Part shown: positions 19,881 to 27,238 of the stretch, one piece after another
How positions within the stretch are numbered: the first letter of the stretch is position 1
Layout: every line of letters begins with the position of its first letter
Source: Bradyrhizobium sp. CIAT3101
GTDB lineage: Bacteria; Pseudomonadota; Alphaproteobacteria; Rhizobiales; Xanthobacteraceae
Direction of reading: 5' to 3'
Assembly: GCF_029714945.1 (NCBI RefSeq)
Contig: NZ_CP121634.1
Location: 7,957,001 to 8,021,000 of the forward strand
DNA length: 64,000 nucleotides
Position numbers and translations under genes: made by a program
The notes under the pieces: generated by a model
What the model saw: the letters and a program-made list of their open reading frames with translations, nothing else
Database searches by the model: none
What the model was told of the DNA's origin: nothing

Positions 19881-20297
19881 ATGCTGCGGATATCCCGCGA
19901 TCTCGTTATCGACGAGGACGACATCGAGATCGGCTTTGTCCGCGCCTCCGGCCCGGGCGGGCAGAACGTCAACAAGGTCTCGACGTCGGCCCAACTGCGC
20001 TTCGACACGCGCAAGCTGACCATCCCTGAGGATGCGGCGATCCGGCTCGCCCGCATCGCCGGCCAGCGCATGACCAAGGACGGCGTGATCGTAATCCACG
20101 CCCAGCGCTTCCGCACCCAGGAGCGCAACCGGCAGGACGCCATCGACCGCCTCGTCGAGATCCTGAGCGAAGCGATGATCCGGCCGACGCCGCGCCGCGC
20201 AACGCGGCCGACCTTTGCCTCCAAACAGCGACGGCTCGACGGCAAGAAGCGCCGCAGCGACGTCAAGGCCGGTCGCGGCGGACGCTTCGACGATTGA
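19881..20297 (+). CDS. arfB: alternative ribosome-rescue factor / peptidyl-tRNA hydrolase ArfB (YaeJ)
   Basis: 138 residues, the usual length. The catalytic GGQ is at 26-28 (SGPGGQNVNKVST), giving peptidyl-tRNA hydrolysis on stalled ribosomes. The C-terminal tail is basic (KKRRSDVKAGRGG), as needed to enter the empty mRNA channel, and there is no codon-recognition domain as in RF1/RF2. Confidence 0.94.
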   Translation: MLRISRDLVIDEDDIEIGFVRASGPGGQNVNKVSTSAQLRFDTRKLTIPEDAAIRLARIAGQRMTKDGVIVIHAQRFRTQERNRQDAIDRLVEILSEAMIRPTPRRATRPTFASKQRRLDGKKRRSDVKAGRGGRFDD

Positions 20298-20341
20298 GTG
20301 GCCTTCATCGGCCACGAAGATTGAACTGCCGGGCATAGCAA

Positions 20342-20370
20342 AACCTCCGGCCGCCATGCGACCGGAGGTT
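20342..20370 (-). terminator. terminator of the leftward exported-protein gene
   Basis: 9-bp stem (20342-20350 AACCTCCGG with 20362-20370 CCGGAGGTT). On the minus strand the stem is followed by TTT then GC, so it can end the gene at 20392-20700; the T tract is short. Confidence 0.6.
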
Positions 20371-20391
20371 CGCTCACTCAAATCTCGTGCG

Positions 20392-20700
20392 TCAGTAGCG
20401 CTTGCCGCTGGTCGCCGCCCCGCCCGGAGCGGACCCGTCGGTGGCGCTCTTGTGCGTGGCACTGCCCGTGGTGCCGACCGTGCCCTTCGTGCTCTTGGCC
20501 GGCTTCATGCCAGTCTGGCCCGCACCGCCCGGCTGCGCTTCCAGCTCTTCTTCGCTATTGCCCGCGACGCCGCCTTGGATTGTCTTGCCTTGCGCGCCGC
20601 CACGCAACTTGGTGTCGGATGACACTCCCTGCGCAAGGACGGGGCCCGCAAGCAGGGCGGAAAGAGCACAAGCGATCACTGAGGTCTTCACCAACTTCAT
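20392..20700 (-). CDS. small exported protein, unknown function
   Basis: 102 residues. A signal peptide (MKLVKTSVIACALSALLAG, cleavage near VLA-QGV) is followed by a Gly/Thr/Ser/Ala-rich mature part without aromatic core, ending ATSGKRY. The composition suggests an unstructured periplasmic protein. AGGAGA lies 6 nt before the ATG. The 329-nt divergent gap to the cytochrome c gene (20701-21029) contains no gene I can support and presumably holds the promoters of both. Confidence 0.7.
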   Translation of the reverse strand: MKLVKTSVIACALSALLAGPVLAQGVSSDTKLRGGAQGKTIQGGVAGNSEEELEAQPGGAGQTGMKPAKSTKGTVGTTGSATHKSATDGSAPGGAATSGKRY

Positions 20701-21029
20701 CCATGTCTCCTGGATTTTCCGCGATGAGCAGCTTGGCCATTCCCCACGCCGTTCGCGGAAACCAAACCGCCCGATCGCGTCGATTGCACGAACGGCGTGC
20801 CCGCGATCCAACCCGCATGGTGTGGTCATCGTTTAGGGATTTGGAGGCGCTTTCGCGAAATTGCGCTCCTCATATGCGGCAGCGCGGAACATTCGCGTGG
20901 AATGACTGATCGCGATTTTGCAATTTGAATCGCTTGCGCGATGAAACAGCCCGCTACTACCACGGCATGTTTTGTGCCGCCTAGAGTTTGCGCACGCTGA
21001 TTTTTGTCGTGGATAGACGGGTCTTGGCG

Positions 21030-21416
21030 ATGCGCGCAGTCGTTCTTGGATTGTGCACCGCGATGGTGCTGGCGACACGTATTGCCGATGCGCAGATGCC
21101 GTTGCCGGCCGCGAAGCCGCCGGATGGCGCGACACTGTTCAAGCAGCAATGCGCGGTGTGTCACACCACCAATCTGTCGGAACCGATGCGACAGGGTCCG
21201 CCGCTGGTGAAGGTCGTGGGGCGAGCGGCCGGCAAGATTGAAGGCTTTCGCTACTCCGACGGTCTCGCGAAAGCTGATTTCACCTGGGACGACGCCAAGC
21301 TTGATGCGTGGCTGACCAATCCGCAGGCCGTCATTCCCGGCACGATCATGGCCTACCGTCAGGGCAAGCCGGAAACGCGCACCGCCATCATCGCCTATCT
21401 CAAGGAGCTGAACTGA
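21030..21416 (+). CDS. periplasmic cytochrome c (class I), putative acceptor for the adjacent GMC dehydrogenase
   Basis: 128 residues. A signal peptide (about 1-22, ending ADAQ) precedes one haem-binding CxxCH (C41, C44, H45). The likely distal Met is in GTIMAY near the C-terminus, followed by the family's final helix IIAYLKELN. The start at 21030 fits the signal peptide although the ribosome site is weak. Followed directly by a VOC protein (stop and start abut), the Tat-signal small subunit and the GMC flavoprotein, which suggests it carries electrons from that enzyme to the respiratory chain. Confidence 0.88.
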   Translation: MRAVVLGLCTAMVLATRIADAQMPLPAAKPPDGATLFKQQCAVCHTTNLSEPMRQGPPLVKVVGRAAGKIEGFRYSDGLAKADFTWDDAKLDAWLTNPQAVIPGTIMAYRQGKPETRTAIIAYLKELN

Positions 21417-21812
21417 ATGGCCAAGCCTGTCCATTCCATGATCCGCGTACGCGACGAGGCACGATCGCTCGACTTCTACCGGCGCGCTTTCCACCTCGAA
21501 GTCGTGGATCATCTGAAGTTTCCGGACTTTGCACTGATCTATCTGCGTCACCCCTCCTCACCTTTCGAGGTCGAGCTGACGGTCAACTTTGATCGCAAGG
21601 AACCGTACCAGCTCGGCGACGGCTACGGCCATCTCGCCGTGGTGGTCGAGGATCTCGATGCCGAGCATGCCCGCTTCGCCCGCGAGCAGCTCGCACCGGG
21701 GCCGCTGCGCGACTTCAAGCACGACGGCAAGACGCTGGCGCGCTTCTTCTTCGTCAGCGATCCCGATGGTTACAAGATCGAAGTGATCCAGCGGGGCGGA
21801 CGTTTCGGCTGA
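21417..21812 (+). CDS. VOC/glyoxalase I-like protein
   Basis: 131 residues with two beta-alpha-beta-beta-beta repeats of the vicinal-oxygen-chelate fold. Likely metal-ligand positions are H6 (KPVHSMIRV), E52 (PFEVELT), H72 (GYGHLAVVV) and E122 (YKIEVIQ), the pattern of lactoylglutathione lyase. FYRRAFHLEVV is the typical first-repeat helix. It starts on the base after the cytochrome c stop. Whether it acts on methylglyoxal or on a product of the neighbouring dehydrogenase is unknown. Confidence 0.85.
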   Translation: MAKPVHSMIRVRDEARSLDFYRRAFHLEVVDHLKFPDFALIYLRHPSSPFEVELTVNFDRKEPYQLGDGYGHLAVVVEDLDAEHARFAREQLAPGPLRDFKHDGKTLARFFFVSDPDGYKIEVIQRGGRFG

Positions 21813-21858
21813 TCACGATCACGGAAATCCCAATCATAAAAGACCTACGGAGGAACCC

Positions 21859-22407
21859 ATGAGAGAAGTCGATCGTCGAAGCAAGCATAGCCGTCGCGTC
21901 TTTCTCAAGGGCGCAGCGACCGCCGTCCCGGTCGTGGCTGTGGCGACCAGTGTCGCCGTCAACATCGAGGACGCCTGGGCCGATGAGGCCGGCACACTTT
22001 CGCCCGCGACGATGAAGACCCTGCTGAAGGTCGCGCGCGACATCTATCCGCACGACGTTCTCGGCGACAGCTACTACATCACCGCGATCAAGCCGTGGGA
22101 CGACAAGGCTGCCAAGGACCCCGCCGTCAAGTCGCTCATCAGCGACGGCATCGCGCGGCTCGACCAGAACGCGAAGGATCGCCACAAGGCGCCTTATGCC
22201 GAGGTGCCCTGGGAAGCCGATCGCGTGGTGCTGCTGAAGGAGATCGAGGGAAGCGACTTCTTCCAGAAGGTTCGCGGCGATCTCGTCGTCTCCCTCTACA
22301 ACCAGAAAGAGGTCTGGCCGCGGTTCGGCTACGAGGGCTCCTCCGCCGAGCACGGCGGTTACATCAACCGCGGCTTCGCCGACATCGACTGGCTGCCGAA
22401 GGCCTAG
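21859..22407 (+). CDS. Tat-exported small subunit of a GMC dehydrogenase (gluconate 2-dehydrogenase subunit 3-like)
   Basis: 182 residues. It begins with a twin-arginine signal (S-RRVFLK, residues 11-17) and a hydrophobic h-region (AVPVVAVATSVAVNI). The mature part resembles the small subunit of membrane-bound gluconate/sugar dehydrogenases (TLLKVARDIYPHDVLGD, then YNQKEVWPRFGYEGSS). In such complexes this subunit carries the flavoprotein across the membrane by the Tat system. CGGAGG lies 5 nt before the ATG, and the large subunit starts 29 nt after the stop. Confidence 0.85.
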   Translation: MREVDRRSKHSRRVFLKGAATAVPVVAVATSVAVNIEDAWADEAGTLSPATMKTLLKVARDIYPHDVLGDSYYITAIKPWDDKAAKDPAVKSLISDGIARLDQNAKDRHKAPYAEVPWEADRVVLLKEIEGSDFFQKVRGDLVVSLYNQKEVWPRFGYEGSSAEHGGYINRGFADIDWLPKA

Positions 22408-22436
22408 GTCGCACCCAACGGTTCAGGAGAACGCAT

Positions 22437-24005
22437 ATGGCAAAATTCGATCTGAACGATAACAGCGTTGTGGTGATCGTCGGCTCCGGCGCCGGCGGCG
22501 GCACGCTGGGCAACGAGCTCGCGCAGAAGGGCGTCAAGGTCGTCATCCTCGAGGCCGGTCCGCGCATCGAGAACCAGGACTTCATCAATGACGAGTGGGA
22601 CAGCTTCTCACAGCTCGCCTGGACCGATGCCCGCACCACGTCAGGCAACTGGCGCGTCGCCAAGGATTTCTCGGGCCTGCCCGCCTGGATCGTCAAGGCG
22701 GTCGGCGGCTCCACCATCCACTGGGCCGGCGCCTCGCTGCGCTTCGACGAGCACGAGTTCAAGATCAAGAGCACCTACGGCAACATCCCCGGTGCGAACG
22801 TTTTGGACTGGCCGGTGACGCTCGCGGAGATGGAGCCGTGGTACGCCAAGGCCGAGAACAAGATGGGCGTGACCCGCACCAACGGCATTCCCGGACTTCC
22901 CGGCAACAACAATTTCCGGGTGCTCGAGGCCGGCGCGAAAAAGCTCGGCTACAAGACCGTGCACACCGGCAACATGGCGATCAACAGCCAGCCGCGCGAC
23001 GGACGCGGGTCCTGCCAGCAGATCGGCTTCTGCTTCCAGGGCTGCAAATCCGGCGCGAAATGGTCGACGCTCTACACCGAGATCCCCAAGGGCGAGGCAA
23101 CCGGCAATCTGGAGGTCCGCCCCGGCAGCATGGTGGTCAAGATCGAGCACGATGCGAGCGGCAAGGTCACCGGCGTGGTCTATGCCGACGAGAGCGGGGC
23201 GATGCAACGCCAGAAGGCGCGGATCGTCGCAGTCGCAGGCAATTCAATCGAGAGCCCGCGGCTGCTGCTCAACAGCGCGTCGAGCATGTTCCCCGACGGC
23301 CTCGGCAACTCGAGCGGTCAGGTCGGCCGCAACTACATGCGTCACATGACCGGCAGCGTCTACGCCGTGTTCGAGAAGTCGGTGCACATGTATCGCGGCA
23401 CCACAATGGCCGGCATCATCCGCGACGAGGCGGCCAATAATCCGAAGCGCGGCTTCGTCGGCGGCTATGAGATGGAGACGCTGTCGCTCGGACTGCCCTT
23501 CATGGCGGCGTTCCTCAATCCCGGCTCATGGGGCCGGCCGTTCACCGCTGCGATCGACGGCTATCCGCGGATGGCCGGCATGTGGCTGGTCGGCGAGGAC
23601 ATGCCGCAGGAGACCAACCGCATCACGCTCGATCCAACCGTGAAGGACAAGTTCGGCCAGCCCGTCGCGAGCGTGCATTACGACGATCATCCCAATGACC
23701 TCGCGATGCGGGCGCACGCCTACAAGCAGGGCGCGGCGGTCTATGACGCCGTCGGCGCCACCGTGACCTATCCGACACCACCCTATCCGAGCACGCACAA
23801 TCTCGGCTCCAACCGGATGAGCGAGAAACCGCGCGACGGCGTGGTCAACAAGTTCGGACAGAGCCACGACGTGAAGAACCTGTTCGTCTCCGACGGCAGC
23901 CAGTTCACCAGCGGCGCGGCCTGCAACCCGACGCTGACCATCGTCGCGCTCGCGATCCGGCAGGCGGACTACATTGCAGGGGCGATGCAGAAGAAGGAGA
24001 TCTGA
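22437..24005 (+). CDS. GMC-family FAD-dependent oxidoreductase (dehydrogenase large subunit)
   Basis: 522 residues. The N-terminal FAD-binding Rossmann loop is VIVGSGAGGGTLGNEL. The middle contains GGSTIHWAG, typical of the sugar/alcohol dehydrogenase branch. The C-terminal GMC domain ends THNLGSNRMSEKP, then VSDGSQFTSGAACNPTLT with the catalytic region His and Asn. It has no signal peptide of its own, consistent with export as a complex with the Tat subunit just upstream. CAGGAG precedes the ATG at 22437; an open frame extends further upstream but overlaps the small subunit. The substrate (sugar, polyol or alcohol) is not readable. Confidence 0.9.
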   Translation: MAKFDLNDNSVVVIVGSGAGGGTLGNELAQKGVKVVILEAGPRIENQDFINDEWDSFSQLAWTDARTTSGNWRVAKDFSGLPAWIVKAVGGSTIHWAGASLRFDEHEFKIKSTYGNIPGANVLDWPVTLAEMEPWYAKAENKMGVTRTNGIPGLPGNNNFRVLEAGAKKLGYKTVHTGNMAINSQPRDGRGSCQQIGFCFQGCKSGAKWSTLYTEIPKGEATGNLEVRPGSMVVKIEHDASGKVTGVVYADESGAMQRQKARIVAVAGNSIESPRLLLNSASSMFPDGLGNSSGQVGRNYMRHMTGSVYAVFEKSVHMYRGTTMAGIIRDEAANNPKRGFVGGYEMETLSLGLPFMAAFLNPGSWGRPFTAAIDGYPRMAGMWLVGEDMPQETNRITLDPTVKDKFGQPVASVHYDDHPNDLAMRAHAYKQGAAVYDAVGATVTYPTPPYPSTHNLGSNRMSEKPRDGVVNKFGQSHDVKNLFVSDGSQFTSGAACNPTLTIVALAIRQADYIAGAMQKKEI

Positions 24006-24064
24006 TCTGGCGCCGTCATCGCGCAGGACGGCATCGAGGAGAGATTGCGTATCCACACTCAAGG

Positions 24065-24193
24065 TGTCGTCCCGGCGAACGCCGGGACCCATAACCACAG
24101 GGAGAAGTGTGACGAAGATTAGTCGTTCGGTACGCCGATCACCCGCACTCGATTGATTCCGCGGTATGGCTCCCGGCGTTCGCCGGGACGACA
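24065..24193. repeat. palindromic element with 23-bp perfect terminal inverted repeats
   Basis: Arms 24065-24087 and 24171-24193 are exact reverse complements (outer ends TGTCGTCCCGGCG/CGCCGGGACGACA). The interior shares blocks with the element at 41308-41434 (GATTCCGCGGTATGG here, GATTCCGCGGTATGGG there). No ORF of note lies inside. It fills most of the 220-nt gap between the convergent GMC and RHH genes. Confidence 0.85.
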
Positions 24194-24225
24194 TCGAGAA
24201 TGTGGATGCGGGCTCGCACTTAGCG

Positions 24226-24543
24226 CTATTCGGCCGCGTCGAGAATCGGCGCCACGGTGGCCTTGAACTCCTGCACCGGCGCCAGGCTCTTGGAGCGATA
24301 GATCAAGCACGAGCAGCGCAGCAGCGAGGCGAAATTGTTGACCTCGCCATGGTGGTCGAGCACCTCGTTGTAGAGCGTCGTCAGGAACTTGCCGACGCTC
24401 ATGCTCTCCTTGGCCGCGATCTCCTCCAGCGTGTCCCAGAACGCCATCTCCAGCCGGATCGACGTACAGTGCCCACCGATCCGCAAAGACCGGGTCTGGG
24501 ATTCATAGTCGCGTTGGGGCTGGTGCGCGAAGAGATGGCACAT
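24226..24543 (-). CDS. ribbon-helix-helix domain protein (RHH_4 type)
   Basis: 105 residues. The segment TRSLRIGGHCTSIRLEMAFWDTLEEIAAKESMSV has the form of a ribbon-helix-helix DNA-binding domain: a beta strand with alternating polar residues, then two helices. The following region (VLDHHGEVNNFASLLRCSCLIY) matches the conserved arrangement of this alphaproteobacterial family. ATG at 24543 has GGGAGG 6 nt upstream. It is probably a transcriptional regulator; targets are unknown. Divergent from mutL. Confidence 0.8.
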   Translation of the reverse strand: MCHLFAHQPQRDYESQTRSLRIGGHCTSIRLEMAFWDTLEEIAAKESMSVGKFLTTLYNEVLDHHGEVNNFASLLRCSCLIYRSKSLAPVQEFKATVAPILDAAE

Positions 24544-24785
24544 GGCGTCCTCCCGTCCTGTTGCCATTTTTTCACGATGCTACACCGCTGCCCGGCCCCC
24601 CACAATCAGGGACCGTAGCCGGAGAGCGGTCCGCGCCGGTTGCGGGATTTTCTCGAACGCCCAATGTCTTCAATGTGATAGGCATCCCTCTTCCCCAGGC
24701 TCCCACACGCCTGTTGCCCAACACATGCTTTTGACGCAACACGGCCTAGAATAGCGCCGTTCCGCGAATCCAAATCGAAAGCCCC

Positions 24786-26600
24786 ATGCCCGTCCGTCAG
24801 CTTCCAGAGCAGGTCGTCAACCGCATCGCCGCCGGCGAGGTGGTCGAGCGTCCGGCGAGCGTGGTCAAGGAACTCGTCGAGAACGCGATCGATGCCGGCG
24901 CAAGCCGGATCGACGTCTTCACCGATGGCGGCGGACGGCGGCGGATTGGCATCACCGATGACGGCGGCGGCATGACCCAGGGGGACCTGTCGCTAGCGGT
25001 CGAACGCCATGCTACCTCCAAGCTCGACGACGAGGATTTGCTTCAGATCCGGACCCTTGGGTTCCGTGGCGAGGCGCTGCCCTCGATCGGTTCGGTCGCG
25101 CGTCTCGCCATCACCACGCGGCACGCCAGCGAGCCGCATGCCTGGGCGCTCACTGTCGAGGGCGGCGAGAAATCCGAGATCATGCCGGCTGCGCTCGCGC
25201 ACGGCAGCCGCGTCGAGGTCAACGATCTCTTTTATGCGACGCCGGCGCGGCTGAAGTTTCTGAAGACCGACCGCACCGAGGCGGAGGCAATCCGCGAGGT
25301 GGTGCGGCGGCTCGCGATGGCGCGGCCCGATGTCGCCTTCACGCTCGCGGGCGAGGAGCGCGCGCCGGTGACCTGGGCAGCGGCGCTGCCCGGCGCCGCC
25401 GGGCGCCTGACGCGGCTCGGCGATATCCTGGGCGCGGAGTTCCGCAGCCATGCCTTCGAGGTCCATGCCGAGCGCGAAGGCGTCGTCGTCGCAGGCTACG
25501 CCGCAGCACCTGCGCTGACCAAGGCCAACGCGCTCGGACAATATCTCTTCGTCAACGGCCGTCCGGTGCGCGACAAGCTGATCCTCGGCGCTGTGCGCGG
25601 GGCCTATGCCGACTATCTGCCGCGCGACCGGCATCCGGTGCTGGCACTGTTCGTCACACTGGATCCGCGCGAGGTCGATGCCAATGTGCATCCGGCCAAG
25701 ACCGAGGTGCGCTTCCGTAACGCAGGCCTCGTCCGTGCGCTGATCGTGCACGGGCTGAAAGAAGGCCTCGCGCGTGAGGGACGCCGTACCGCGGCCAACA
25801 GCGGCGAGAGCGCGCTGTCGTCGTTCCGCCCGGCCTTCACGCCGCCACGACCGGCAAGCTGGGACTGGCGAGCCTCGCCATCCGCTCCGGTCGCGCCGAT
25901 GCCGTCATTCGAAGGCTCCGCCGCGCCCGCCTTCGCCGAGCGGGCTCAGGCCGCGTTCGACGTCGGCGCGCCGAGCGCCGACGTACGCTTCGACCCGCAG
26001 CCTGTGACCGATCTCGTCGACCGTCCGCTTGGTGCTGCGCGCACCCAGCTTCACGAAACCTATATCGTTTCGCAGACCCGCGACGGTCTCATCATCGTCG
26101 ACCAGCACGCCGCGCATGAGCGCATCGTCTATGAGCGGCTGAAGGCTTCGCTTGCCGAAAACGGCGTGCAGCGGCAGATCCTGTTGATCCCCGAGATCGT
26201 CGAGATGGACGAAGCAACGGTCGAGCGCCTGCTCGAGCGCAGCGAGGAACTCGCTTCATTCGGACTTGCGATCGAATCCTTCGGCCCGGGCGCGGTCGCG
26301 GTGCGCGAGACGCCGTCGCTGCTCGGCAAGACCAATGCCGGCGGGCTGTTGCGCGATCTCTCGGAACACATGGCAGAATGGGACGATGCACTGCCGCTGG
26401 ATCGCCGCTTGATGCACGTCGCCGCCACCATGGCCTGCCACGGTTCGGTGCGCGCCGGCCGCCGCTTACGGCCCGAGGAAATGAACGCGCTGCTTCGCGA
26501 AATGGAGGAGACGCCGAACTCCGGCCAGTGCAATCACGGCCGGCCGACCTATGTGGAGCTGAAGCTCGCCGATGTCGAGAAGCTGTTCGGGCGGCGGTGA
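24786..26600 (+). CDS. mutL: DNA mismatch-repair protein MutL with endonuclease motif
   Basis: 604 residues. The GHKL ATPase motifs are intact at the N-terminus (ELVENAIDAGA, DDGGGM, TLGFRGEALPSI, ATSKL). After a Pro/Ala-rich linker the dimerisation domain carries DQHA-x2-E-x4-E starting at D439 (DQHAAHERIVYE), the metal-binding signature of nicking MutL proteins, and a later CNHGRPT motif. Thus this MutL likely incises DNA itself and does not need MutH. Confidence 0.96.
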   Translation: MPVRQLPEQVVNRIAAGEVVERPASVVKELVENAIDAGASRIDVFTDGGGRRRIGITDDGGGMTQGDLSLAVERHATSKLDDEDLLQIRTLGFRGEALPSIGSVARLAITTRHASEPHAWALTVEGGEKSEIMPAALAHGSRVEVNDLFYATPARLKFLKTDRTEAEAIREVVRRLAMARPDVAFTLAGEERAPVTWAAALPGAAGRLTRLGDILGAEFRSHAFEVHAEREGVVVAGYAAAPALTKANALGQYLFVNGRPVRDKLILGAVRGAYADYLPRDRHPVLALFVTLDPREVDANVHPAKTEVRFRNAGLVRALIVHGLKEGLAREGRRTAANSGESALSSFRPAFTPPRPASWDWRASPSAPVAPMPSFEGSAAPAFAERAQAAFDVGAPSADVRFDPQPVTDLVDRPLGAARTQLHETYIVSQTRDGLIIVDQHAAHERIVYERLKASLAENGVQRQILLIPEIVEMDEATVERLLERSEELASFGLAIESFGPGAVAVRETPSLLGKTNAGGLLRDLSEHMAEWDDALPLDRRLMHVAATMACHGSVRAGRRLRPEEMNALLREMEETPNSGQCNHGRPTYVELKLADVEKLFGRR

Positions 26601-26603
26601 TTT

Positions 26604-26658
26604 CGTAGGGCGGGTTAGTGCCGTAGGGTGGGCAAAGGCGCAACGCGCCGTGCCCACG
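26604..26658. repeat. GTAGGGTGGGC repeat, partial copy
   Basis: Contains CGTAGGGTGGGCAAAGGCG then CGCCGTGCCCACG, the left half of the palindrome found in full at 43125, 43619, 44844 and 51290; it is preceded by a degenerate CGTAGGGCGGG. The right half is absent here. Confidence 0.8.
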
Positions 26659-26682
26659 ATCTTTGCATGATCGGCAGCGAGG

Positions 26683-27237
26683 CTATGGCCTCTTCAGAAA
26701 CACGAACTCCGTATCGTCATACGCCCGCCGCTCCAGCTCCTCGTACCCTTCCGGCGTCACGAACTGCGCGGCCTTCGCCTCTTCCACCACCAGCAACGCC
26801 CCGGGCGTCAGCCAGCCGCCGTCCCGCAAGCTTGCCAGCGCCTTCTCCGCAAAACCCTTGCCATAGGGCGGATCGAGGAACACCAGCGAGAACGGCTCGA
26901 CGGGATGTGCCAGGCCGAGATCGGTCGCATCGCGACGATAGACTTTTGTGACGCCGCCGAGGCCGAGCGACTCGACGTTGTTACGCAGCAGCGCACGCGC
27001 CTCCGCACCATTGTCGACGAACAGCGTGAACTTCGCGCCGCGTGACGACGCCTCGATGCCGAGCGCCCCTGTGCCGGCAAAGAGATCGAGCACGCGGGCG
27101 TCCTCGATCGGATTGTCATAGGCGTGCACGAGGATGTTGAACACGGACTCGCGCAGCCGATCCGCCGTAGGACGGATGTCGCGCGAAGACGGTGAGGCGA
27201 GATTGCGCCCCTTCAAGCGACCGCCGACCACGCGCAT
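26683..27237 (-). CDS. rsmD: 16S rRNA (guanine966-N2)-methyltransferase
   Basis: 184 residues, the usual length. SAM-binding motif DLFAGTGALG (51-60) and the N2-guanine methylation motif DPPYG (122-126). The N-terminal RPTADRLRESVFN is diagnostic of RsmD, which modifies G966 in the 30S subunit. It starts one base after the stop of the pseudouridine synthase gene, so the two rRNA-modification genes form an operon. Confidence 0.95.
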   Translation of the reverse strand: MRVVGGRLKGRNLASPSSRDIRPTADRLRESVFNILVHAYDNPIEDARVLDLFAGTGALGIEASSRGAKFTLFVDNGAEARALLRNNVESLGLGGVTKVYRRDATDLGLAHPVEPFSLVFLDPPYGKGFAEKALASLRDGGWLTPGALLVVEEAKAAQFVTPEGYEELERRAYDDTEFVFLKRP

Positions 27238-27238
27238 G

